A stretch of 64,000 bases of DNA from JAUSIF01 sp963711595 (lineage in GTDB: Bacteria; Pseudomonadota; Alphaproteobacteria; Rhizobiales; Xanthobacteraceae), in the NCBI GenBank assembly GCA_963711595.1, contig CAVQER010000005.1:434001-498000 (forward strand), read 5' to 3'. How positions within the stretch are numbered: the stretch's first letter is position 1; every line of letters begins with the position of its first letter. Below, one piece after another: positions 54,078-61,717 of the stretch. A model generated the notes under the pieces. The model did no database searches. It had not been told where the DNA came from and saw only the letters and a program-made list of their open reading frames with translations. The position numbers were made by a program, and so were the translations under genes.

Positions 54078-54734
54078 TAAGCCGTGCGGGAGTCTCGGCT
54101 CATCAACCAACAAATGCATCGAGCCCGCCTCACTACCGAGGCCCGGCCGCACAGCTGCGCGCGGCGGCTCTGGCGGAACGTTACGAAAACAGAAGCGCCA
54201 TTAACGTCCCAGGAAGTGAAAGGGCCCTACCCCTGACATGCTTCCGCGGAGCCGCGATGATTCATCATCGAATGTCCGGGCGCTGGATCGGAGCCAGGGC
54301 GGCGGTATAGTTTGGAGGGGACGATGGCCGCCGCGCCTCAAGATCAACGACAATCAATCGACTACGTCTGCAGGGAGGATGGCGGTGTTCCGCCTAGCGC
54401 AGAAAGCGGGGTCTGAGGAGGCTAAGGCTGTTTATTGGGCGCTTCGCGAGTTTTGGATTCGAATTGCGAACTCGCTTGAGTCTGCCGACATGACCGGGGT
54501 TCCGTCCCCAATCAAAGTGGACCCCGGAAAGTCGTTTCGTCTAGCGAGACTCCCGATAACGCCACCGGCAACATCGAGGGCCTCGCTTGAGCCTCATCAG
54601 CGAAACCCCGGCAAAAATGCTTCAGAACATCCGATCCGAGCCCGCGAGTGCTGTTGCGAAGCCAAATCGGTCGCCTCTGCACCGCGTCGAACCACAACGC
54701 GCGACGGAGGCTCGACCTTTCGCAGGAATTTCCC
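54078..54734. other. intergenic region with one possible broken small gene
   Basis: No clear gene. ATG 54324 has a good GGAGGGGACG ribosome site and starts AAAPQDQRQSIDY; a one-base change near 54370 would join it to FRLAQKAGSEEAKAVYWALR and IRIANSLESAD in a second frame, like the short alpha-helical proteins of about 70 residues found in Hyphomicrobiales. This is a guess, and the 3' end is not defined. Confidence 0.3.
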
Positions 54735-55965
54735 TCAGTGTCCCCCGCTGAGCACGAGAGTTCTGGATCGGAAGCAGCAGCGCGTGGATGCGCAGGATCA
54801 GTGCATGAACGAGGCCGACGGCATCGACTGCGTGAAGGGCGAAGCTGTGCAGCGTGCCTAGCTTTCCCGAATCGATCAGGTCGTGGTTGCTGGTGTAGGC
54901 GTTCGTGATGCAACTGCTGCCTGGCGTTACGTCCTCAAGGCCACCTTGGTAAAGGGGTTCGAGAAAGACGAGGAGGGTTCCCGGCTGCCTGACTTGCTGC
55001 GGGTCAATCAGTTGCTCGCCGCCACGGATCTGGCCCGCGGCGATAAAATCCTGCACCCCGGTTACCACCAACGGGATGATGGTCCACGGTTTCGAGACGC
55101 ACGTGGCTTCTGCAACCATGCCGATCTTCATCACCTGCGCTTCGATCTGATTGAAGCCCGCCTGCATGACTCCACGGCCGGCGCTCTCCGGTATCAACAC
55201 CCCGGCCGGCCGCATCATCGGGTTCACGATATCGCCGACCCGCAACACGAATTGCTCAACTCGCCCGCTGACGCCGGCACGGATAACTGTTTTCTCCAGA
55301 TCGACCTCGGCTTGCGTCAGAGCGGCTTCGGCGCTGCTCTTTTCGGCAGGGAGGAGGGTCGAGACGCGCGCTTCGGCAGCGTCTTTCGCGGCGATAGCGG
55401 AGGCGACCGTCCCTTGGCGGCCCGAGACCATAACCTGGAGCTTCTCGATGTCGCGAGGCGCGGCATGACCCTTCCGCATTAGCTCCTCCTTCGTCCGCAG
55501 TTCGTCCAGTGACTGCTGCTCGGCGCCTTTTGCCTCCTGAACCTTGCCTTCCGCTGCCACCACATCGGCTCGCGCCGCGACCAGCGCCGCGTCGACCTCC
55601 GCGATCTTCCGGCGGGCGACCTCGACGGCCGCCTTCTGCTTGGAGTCGTCCAGTGTGAAGATGGGCGCGCCTTCCTTGACCGAGTCGCTCACGCCCAGGT
55701 GGACTTCGGCGACACGTCCGTTCGTTTCAGGAACGATCGGCACGGCTCTAAAGTACAAGGTGGCGTTATGTGTTGAAGGATGATTGTAAAAAATAACGGT
55801 AATCAACCCTATGGTCAGCATGAGGCAAGCAGTGATGCCGTACCTCAGCTCGAACCAAACCGAGTAGATCGTGATCTCTTTGCCGATTCGCTTTCCCTGC
55901 GCGTAGCGACGGTAGAGATAGTCGGGAAGGATTGTCAGCAGCGAGCAGATCATAAGCTCAAGCAC
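54735..55965 (-). CDS. HlyD-family membrane-fusion protein, C-terminal frameshift
   Basis: From GTG 55965, placed after AAGGAGG and overlapping the previous stop by eight bases. Residues 1-75 hold two hydrophobic segments (LELMICSLLTILPDYLYR; TACLMLTIGLITVIFYN). Then an adaptor: VPETNGRVAEVHLGVSDSVK (lipoyl-like half), a coiled coil (KAAVEVARRKIAEVDAALVA; SLDELRTKEELMRKGHAAPR), and IRAGVSGRVEQFVLRVGDIV. The long tail in the frame reads as noise after PIQ; removing one A near 54760 gives TLVLSGGH and a TGA at 54735, the expected end. About 410 residues. No ABC or RND transporter is adjacent. Confidence 0.82.
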
Positions 55966-56434
55966 GGACGACCTCCTTGGGTCCGCCGGCGCGAACCTCT
56001 GCCTTGTCTGGAGTCGCAGCAGGCTTGCGCCGCGGCGCGGCTGGGCCGACTTCGGGCGGCATTTCGGGGGCGATGCCGGGGCTTGACGGCTGACCGGCGA
56101 TCTTCTCCAGCGACCCCGCCATTCTGTTGAACGATCCTCCGAAATCCGGGATCTCAATGAACGCGAGCAGCAGGGCTGCCACCCAGAAAATATGTTGGTG
56201 CGTAAAGAGGGCCAGCAGGCACAACACCGCCACGATCTCGAATTGCAGCTTATGGCCCTTGTGGGCCATGCGTTCGGGAAGGCTGTGCAGTCGAAGGAAA
56301 ATAACACCGACCATCAGCACGGCGATGATCAGAAACACACCCACGCCCACCATCCAGTAATCGGTCTCACCCGGTGCCGTTATGAACGACGGCAGGTGAT
56401 GGGGCGCAGCTGGATGAGTTGGATGATCTGACAT
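55958..56434 (-). CDS. small membrane partner of the HlyD protein
   Basis: 158 residues with TM segments VGVGVFLIIAVLMVGVIFL and FEIVAVLCLLALFTHQHIFW-VAALLLAF, then a Pro/Ala/Lys-rich cytoplasmic tail. It is translated ahead of, and overlaps, the HlyD gene; this pairing recalls the yiaW/yiaV arrangement of enterobacteria, where the partner is also a small membrane protein, but sequence similarity to YiaW is not evident. Confidence 0.68.
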   Translation of the reverse strand: MSDHPTHPAAPHHLPSFITAPGETDYWMVGVGVFLIIAVLMVGVIFLRLHSLPERMAHKGHKLQFEIVAVLCLLALFTHQHIFWVAALLLAFIEIPDFGGSFNRMAGSLEKIAGQPSSPGIAPEMPPEVGPAAPRRKPAATPDKAEVRAGGPKEVVRA

Positions 56435-56681
56435 CGTGATACCAAGCTTGCCTCGGGGCAGTTGGGCGATCCGAGATCGAATTGCGCTACCGCAATTGCC
56501 CCGTCGTAATCCGTACGATCAATCGCACTAACTGCGGAGACCCCCTGCGTTAACCTCCCAAGCAGCGAGATAGCTTGCACTCAGCAAAAACCCCGAGCAG
56601 TCCCCTCGGTCTTTCTTCTTCCCGCTAGGCAATCGCCTGATGCGTTCCTGCGGCCATGGGCGCACCGTGTTGGGCTGGACC

Positions 56682-57113
56682 ATGCTTCGGCAACTCATCA
56701 TCGCAGCCGTCATCAGCCTTGCGAATATTGCGGTTCATTCGATCGCGATGGCGGGCGTCATCCATGTCTTCAGACGCCGAGAGGCGGCTAGAAACTCCTT
56801 TGGATTTCAGGTCCACATCATCCTTCTAATGATCGGCGTTGTGACCGTTCTCACTACCGCGCACATGATTGAAGTCGCGGTCTGGGCTGTTACCTACAAT
56901 GTCCTCGAGGTTGTTCCGGACGGCGTCGACCCGTTCTATTTCGCGCTGGTGAATTTCACGACGCTCGGTTACGGGGACGTCCTCCCGGTTGCGCGCTGGC
57001 AGCTGCTTGGCCCCGCGGCAACGATGAACGGGATCATCTTGTTGGGTTGGTCGACAGCAGTGATCTTCGCCGTCTTGTCTTCGCAGACCAGCTTTAGCGC
57101 ACCAACGCGGTAG
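56682..57113 (+). CDS. two-TM potassium channel-like protein
   Basis: 143 residues from ATG 56682. TM segments LIIAAVISLANIAVHSIAMA, HIILLMIGVVTVLTTAHMIE and GPAATMNGIILLGWSTAVIF enclose a pore loop with FTTLGYGDVLP, whose TLGYGD resembles the K+ selectivity filter. No RCK or cyclic-nucleotide domain. The upstream ATG 56640 would add 14 residues without support. May help potassium or membrane-potential homeostasis near the acid-stress genes; that link is inference. Confidence 0.82.
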   Translation: MLRQLIIAAVISLANIAVHSIAMAGVIHVFRRREAARNSFGFQVHIILLMIGVVTVLTTAHMIEVAVWAVTYNVLEVVPDGVDPFYFALVNFTTLGYGDVLPVARWQLLGPAATMNGIILLGWSTAVIFAVLSSQTSFSAPTR

Positions 57114-57632
57114 TGCTTCCGCCGTTCTCGTTGCCGGTCAGAATCGTGGGCTCGTCTGCCGTCACGCGCAATGCGACTGCATACGACCACCAACATCCTT
57201 CCGATCCTGAGCTCTCCGCGAATGTTCGCAGCCTTTCAGTCCCGTGCTCCATCGCCCATCCGACTCCCGTTGCAATTGCGCTCGACGCGGCGCGCGATCC
57301 TAAATCGCGGAGTAACGGTGAACGGTCCTGGATATGAATCTTTTCATTGCGGAACGCACTGTCCGGTTCCCGCCGCAGCTGTGCGATGAAATCGCCTGCA
57401 TGCTGCCGCGGAAACTTCGCGATCTGTCCAAAAACCGCAAAGACGCATCTTTTTTTGCGTCCTCGACGATTTTCATCGAAACCGATTCAAATCGTAGCGA
57501 CTTGATGATTGCTTGTGAGTAGGAGTTCGTTGCGTCAGGCGTAGTGTTGCGTGCGAAGTACGGCGCGTTGTGTGCCGGCGGACATGCTTTCGTCCGCAGC
57601 TTCCAAACCAGACGCCTCACCACCAACCGCCC
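57114..57632. other. intergenic region, nothing recognised
   Basis: Six-frame reading shows only short frames (for example ATG 57334) without clear family sequence or ribosome sites. No tRNA or terminator was found after the K+ channel gene. Confidence 0.45.
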
Positions 57633-57705
57633 CTCCTCACGGGCGAAGCCGGACCGGTAACCCGCCGCGATCCGGACACCGTAACCCGTTGCGTCATGTG
57701 AGGAG
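57633..57705 (+). promoter_or_regulatory. long-range pairing that could hide a ribosome site
   Basis: CTCCTCAC (57633-57640) is the exact complement of GTGAGGAG (57698-57705), which is the ribosome site of the gene starting at 57710. The 57 bases between carry GTAACCC-type repeats and a CCGGA/TCCGG pair (57650-57675). Folding would mask translation, as in RNA thermometers or attenuators. Confidence 0.4.
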
Positions 57706-57709
57706 CGTC

Positions 57710-58048
57710 ATGAAAAACAGAATCATTGCCGCGGCGATATTCGTCGCTGCCACAGCTGTCGCTTCCGGACCCGCCTATTCGACGGGGGCGTACCACCCAC
57801 CCGCACCGCCACCCAAGGTCCACAAGTCCCCGACGGGTAGCAGCAGTACCGGCAAGATAGTCGTCGGCTGCATCATGGGCTCCGCACTGGGTGCAATTGG
57901 CTCCGCATTGAGAGTGAGCCGAACCGAGAATCGCGAGCTCACGCGGGATGAAGCATGGACGGCATTGAGCTTCTGCGGCCTTGGCGCGTTCGCGCTGGCC
58001 GTTCGTCCCGTGCAGGCCCAGCCGCAGCGCGTCGTCGCCCGGTATTGA
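57710..58048 (+). CDS. small secreted protein
   Basis: 112 residues from ATG 57710. Signal peptide KNRIIAAAIFVAATAVASGP, Pro-rich AYHPPAPPPKVHKSPTGSSS, then a hydrophobic KIVVGCIMGSALGAIGSALR resembling glycine-zipper motifs, and LTRDEAWTALSFCGLGAFAL. Similar small proteins are widespread in Hyphomicrobiales and unnamed. A terminator follows. Confidence 0.75.
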   Translation: MKNRIIAAAIFVAATAVASGPAYSTGAYHPPAPPPKVHKSPTGSSSTGKIVVGCIMGSALGAIGSALRVSRTENRELTRDEAWTALSFCGLGAFALAVRPVQAQPQRVVARY

Positions 58049-58080
58049 GTACGACGACGTCAGAGCGAAACCTGTACGAG

Positions 58081-58111
58081 AAAGCCCGGCGCAACGCGCC
58101 GGGCTTTTTCG
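58081..58111 (+). terminator. intrinsic terminator
   Basis: AGCCCGGCGC (58083-58092) pairs with GCGCCGGGCT around AAC, followed by TTTTTC. It closes the 112-residue secreted-protein gene. Confidence 0.92.
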
Positions 58112-58246
58112 TCCCTCAGTTGGGCCAGCATTTCCGGCGCCTTTGCGCATCGGTTGACGGGCTCCGCTCTCGGACACCATGATCCGTGCAGCTCGTCGCC
58201 GTTTTCATTGAAGACGCCTTTCGCGAAAATTAGCCAGGGGGCACGA

Positions 58247-58693
58247 ATGACACGCTCCGCTTGGGCAAAAGTCGCTGCACTTCTGATCGGTTTGTTTTTT
58301 CTCCTTCCGGGATTTGTACTGTTCGATTCCGCGCAAGCACAGACCGTAAGCTACGCCGAGGCCGCAGATCGTCTCGCCGCCGCCTGCGGCAAGGACATCG
58401 ACGAATACTGCAGGGGCGTGAATCTCGGCAGCGGGAGAATGAAGAATTGCCTTTCGCAAAACCGCGACGGCCTCTCCGCCGAGTGCAAGGACACCTACAC
58501 GCAGACCTTCATGTTAATTGAGAAGCGCGCGCAAGCACGCACGGCCGTGTTGAGGCTCTGCGATGTCGACATCCGCAAGCTCTGCTCCGGCGTCGCGAAG
58601 GGTGACGGCCAAGTCCTTGAGTGCATATTGACCGCTGCCGCGGGAGTGAGCCGCAAATGCAATCAGGCGATCACCGATGCGGGCTTTCGCTGA
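58247..58693 (+). CDS. Cys-rich GLG1-repeat secreted protein
   Basis: 148 residues from ATG 58247. Signal peptide VAALLIGLFFLLPGFVLFDS is followed by two Cys_rich_GLG1-like repeats: CGKDIDEYCRGVNLGSGRMK with a later CLSQ and CKD, and CDVDIRKLCSGVAKGDGQVL with CIL and CNQ. Each repeat would hold disulfides. Such proteins are known in alphaproteobacteria with undefined function. It lies seven bases before an OmpA-family gene and probably shares its transcript. Confidence 0.8.
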   Translation: MTRSAWAKVAALLIGLFFLLPGFVLFDSAQAQTVSYAEAADRLAAACGKDIDEYCRGVNLGSGRMKNCLSQNRDGLSAECKDTYTQTFMLIEKRAQARTAVLRLCDVDIRKLCSGVAKGDGQVLECILTAAAGVSRKCNQAITDAGFR

Positions 58694-58700
58694 GGAAGAA

Positions 58701-59318
58701 ATGCTGCGCCTCACACTCGTTTTCCTCGTTTTCCTCTTCGCGGTCCAACCGCACGCCTTGGCGCAGGCCAAGCTCGCCACCGACGAGATCGTGGACAGCC
58801 TGCGCGGCCTCGAAACCGCAGTCGAGCTAGACGCCCCTGCCCTGCATCAACGCGCGCTCGAGCGGATCAAGGCTGCGCCCGGCCAGACCCCGCTCAATCG
58901 CCCTTCGATCGCTGAAGAGCTGCGCAGGCTTCCGCAGTTGACGGTCGAGATTCAGTTCAATCCGGACTCCGATGTCATCCGACCGGAATCATACAAGACG
59001 CTCGGCCGCATCGCCGACGCGCTCTGGCATCCGTATTTGCTGGAGTACCGCGTGCTCGTCGTCGGCCATACCGACGCGACCGGTAAGCGCGAATACAATC
59101 TCAAGCTCAGTCAGCGTCGCGCAAGCGCGATCCGCGAGGCGCTCGTCACCACGTTTCGCATTCCATCTCGTCGCGTGATCGCCGTCGGGCTGGGCGAGGA
59201 GCAGCTGCGCGACGCCGCCAACCCGCGAGCGGCCGTCAATCGGCACGTGCAGCTGATCGTGATCGGAAAACTCGAACCCCTGGACCCTCGCAAGCCCCCC
59301 GACCTCCGCAAGAAGTGA
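58701..59318 (+). CDS. OmpA-family peptidoglycan-binding protein
   Basis: 205 residues from ATG 58701; the ribosome site GAGGAAGAA overlaps the previous stop. Signal peptide LRLTLVFLVFLFAVQPHALA, a linker of about 60 residues, then an OmpA C-terminal domain: VEIQFNPDSDVIRPESYKTL, YRVLVVGHTDATGKREYNLK, LSQRRASAIREALVT and NRHVQLIVIG, including the Asp and Arg that bind diaminopimelate. No beta-barrel domain, so it is a periplasmic anchor. Confidence 0.88.
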   Translation: MLRLTLVFLVFLFAVQPHALAQAKLATDEIVDSLRGLETAVELDAPALHQRALERIKAAPGQTPLNRPSIAEELRRLPQLTVEIQFNPDSDVIRPESYKTLGRIADALWHPYLLEYRVLVVGHTDATGKREYNLKLSQRRASAIREALVTTFRIPSRRVIAVGLGEEQLRDAANPRAAVNRHVQLIVIGKLEPLDPRKPPDLRKK

Positions 59319-59382
59319 AGAGTGCTCGAAACGCGTGCTATGAAAAGGACGAGAGCGTCCACACCCACGCGGGGACCACGGA

Positions 59383-60456
59383 ATGAAAACCCACCGCATC
59401 GCCGCCATTCCCGGCGACGGAATCGGCACGGAAGTCATCGCGGCGGGTATCGAGGTCCTGCAGGCCTGCGCTGAACGGGAAGGCTTCCGCCTCGCCTTCG
59501 ATCATTTCGATTGGGGCTCCGATTACTACGCCCGCAACGGCAGCATGATGCCGGAGGACGGGCTCGAGAGGATCCGCAAGCACGATGCGATCCTGTTCGG
59601 CGCGGTCGGCGCACCGGGCGTGCCGGATCACGTGACGCTCTGGGGGCTGCGGCTCGCGATCTGCCAGCCATTCGACCAATACGCCAACGTCCGGCCGACC
59701 CGCATCCTGCCCGGAATCGTAAGTCCGCTGCGCAACGTCAAGGGACCCGAACTCGACTGGGTGATCGTGCGTGAGAACTCCGAAGGCGAGTACGCCGGAG
59801 TGGGCGGCCGCGTACATCGCGGCCTGCCCGAGGAAGTCGCAACCGACGTCGCGATCCACACGCGCACCGGTGTCGCACGCATCATGCGGTTCGCCTTCGC
59901 CCTCGCCCGCTCTCGCCCGCGCAAGCTGCTCACCGTCGTAACGAAATCGAACGCCCAACGTCACGGCATGGTCATGTGGGACGAAATCGCCGCCGAGGTC
60001 GCGGCTGAGTTCCTCGACGTCACCTGGGACAAGATGCTCGTCGACGCCATGACCATGCGCATGACGCTGCGTCCGGAGACGCTCGACACGATCGTCGCGA
60101 CAAACCTGCACGCTGACATCCTTTCGGATCTAGCCGCGGCACTCGCGGGCTCACTTGGTATCGCTCCGACCGCGAACCTCAATCCCGAGCGCAAATTTCC
60201 CTCCATGTTCGAGCCGATCCACGGCTCGGCGTTCGATATCGCCGGAAAGGGCATCGCCAATCCGATCGGCACGTTCTGGACGGCGTCGATGATGCTGGAA
60301 CACGTCGGCGAGCCGAGGGGCGCGCGCCGCCTCATGCGCGCGATCGAGCGAACGACCGCGGACAAGGCATTGCACACGCCCGATCTCGGCGGCCGCGCGA
60401 CAACGCGCGACGTGACGCGTGCCGTGTGCGAGGCGCTGGCAGGGGATAACGAGTAG
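59383..60456 (+). CDS. ttuC: tartrate dehydrogenase-like isocitrate/isopropylmalate dehydrogenase family enzyme
   Basis: 357 residues. N-terminal RIAAIPGDGIGTEVIAAGIE, active-site IVRENSEGEYAGVGG, the Lys loop VTKSNAQRHGMVMWDE, the metal/NAD motif NLHADILSDLAAALAGSLGI and the C-terminal FEPIHGSAFDIAGKGIANPI. Length and these motifs fit TtuC-like tartrate (or D-malate) dehydrogenase better than the leucine enzyme. NAD- and Mn2+-dependent oxidative decarboxylation of D-malate or tartrate is expected. The TctC-like binding protein faces it across a terminator. Confidence 0.87.
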   Translation: MKTHRIAAIPGDGIGTEVIAAGIEVLQACAEREGFRLAFDHFDWGSDYYARNGSMMPEDGLERIRKHDAILFGAVGAPGVPDHVTLWGLRLAICQPFDQYANVRPTRILPGIVSPLRNVKGPELDWVIVRENSEGEYAGVGGRVHRGLPEEVATDVAIHTRTGVARIMRFAFALARSRPRKLLTVVTKSNAQRHGMVMWDEIAAEVAAEFLDVTWDKMLVDAMTMRMTLRPETLDTIVATNLHADILSDLAAALAGSLGIAPTANLNPERKFPSMFEPIHGSAFDIAGKGIANPIGTFWTASMMLEHVGEPRGARRLMRAIERTTADKALHTPDLGGRATTRDVTRAVCEALAGDNE

Positions 60457-60560
60457 CGAGCGGAGAGTACGCAGTCTGGGTCCTTGGTCTGCGCCCGGGA
60501 CCCGCCTCGATTACGCAACGCGAAGCGGTGCGCCGCAGACCCGGGAAAAATCAAGAGAAA

Positions 60561-60590
60561 AGCCCGGCGCGTCTGCCGGGCTTTCCTTTT
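60561..60590. terminator. bidirectional terminator
   Basis: AGCCCGGC (60561-60568) and GCCGGGCT (60575-60582) around GCGTCT. TTCCTTTT follows on the plus strand and TTTTCTCTTGATTTTT on the minus strand, so it can end both convergent genes. Confidence 0.85.
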
Positions 60591-60608
60591 CCGCCCCCGC
60601 GAAAACGA

Positions 60609-61589
60609 TTACTGCGGCTGGATCTTCGCGACCCGGATGTATTCCTTCCAGCGCTCGATATCGTCCAGGAAGTTTTTCTGGGCTTGCGCCTGCGGAATGA
60701 TATTGGGATCGCCGCCGAAGCCGCCGAGAAACTTCTTCGTCTCTTCCGTGCCGACCATTTCGACGAACCACTTGTTGATCTGCTCGACGATCGGCTTCGG
60801 GGTGCCCGCCGGAACCATCGCCGCCCACCAGAGCGTGAGGTCCATGTCGACCCCCTGCTCCTTCATCGTCGGAAGCTCCGGATTCGCCTCAAGCCTTCGC
60901 CCCGTGCTCACGCCAAGAATCCGCAAGCGTTTCTCGCGCAGTTGCGCAAGCGCGAACACGGGGTCGTGCATACCGTAGTCGAGCTTGCCGCTCTGCAGTT
61001 CGTTCAGCGAATCCGCCGCCGTCTTGTACACGACCTCGATGGCCTGCACGCCGGTCGCGGCCTTGTAGAGTTCGCCCATGATCGTGCCTGCGGGAGCGCC
61101 GGTCGCATAGGTCGCCTTGTCGCCCTTCGCCTTCATCGCCGCGGTGAGTTCGGCCACCGTCTTGTGCGGGCTGTCCCACGAAACGACGAGCATGAACGGT
61201 TGGCGGTTGATCGTTGCCGCGACCTCAATCGCCTTGCCGACATCGATCGACGGACTCTTGAACAGGCTCATGGTAGCCGCGACCGCGTTCGCGCCGAGCA
61301 GCAGCATCGTGTGTCCGTCCGGCTTCGAGCGGGCCAAGTGCTCGATCGCGACCCAGCCGCCGGCGCCGACCTTCGTCTCGACGATCACGTTCTGCTTCAC
61401 GTGCGGCCGAAGCTTGTCCGCGAAGTAGCGCACGAGCACGTCCGCTCCGCTGCCGGCGGGAAATGCGCAGACGAGCCGAATATCCTGGTTCGGATACGCC
61501 TGCGCGAACGCGCCATGCGGCGTGCCGAACGGCGCAAGTGCGGCGAGCGCACCAGCGCCCCGCAGAAATGCCTTTCGTGTAAGCTGCAT
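60609..61589 (-). CDS. TctC-type tripartite tricarboxylate transporter substrate-binding protein
   Basis: 326 residues from ATG 61589 (GGGGGAGGAAG). Signal peptide with a Tat-like start (TRKAFLRGAGALAALAPFG), then a Bug-family domain: YPNQDIRLVCAFPAGSGADV, KVGAGGWVAIEHLARSKPDG, MLLLGANAVAATMSLFKSPS and ATGAPAGTIMGELYKAATG. Binds a carboxylate for a TctAB carrier whose genes are not nearby. Adjacent ttuC-like gene hints at tartrate or malate, but this is only context. Confidence 0.9.
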   Translation of the reverse strand: MQLTRKAFLRGAGALAALAPFGTPHGAFAQAYPNQDIRLVCAFPAGSGADVLVRYFADKLRPHVKQNVIVETKVGAGGWVAIEHLARSKPDGHTMLLLGANAVAATMSLFKSPSIDVGKAIEVAATINRQPFMLVVSWDSPHKTVAELTAAMKAKGDKATYATGAPAGTIMGELYKAATGVQAIEVVYKTAADSLNELQSGKLDYGMHDPVFALAQLREKRLRILGVSTGRRLEANPELPTMKEQGVDMDLTLWWAAMVPAGTPKPIVEQINKWFVEMVGTEETKKFLGGFGGDPNIIPQAQAQKNFLDDIERWKEYIRVAKIQPQ

Positions 61590-61717
61590 CTTCCTCCCCC
61601 GATTTGTTACGCGGACCGGCAAGCGCCGCCGATCCCCGGCATTTGCCCAAGCTTCCCGGGCCTTTCCTCCAGTCGCAATAGAATTTGCGGAGACGTGCCG
61701 CCCTGCGGCACGCACGA

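Noticed and set aside
57334..57522. Small frame starting at ATG 57334
   Set aside because: No ribosome site and no family resemblance; likely chance.
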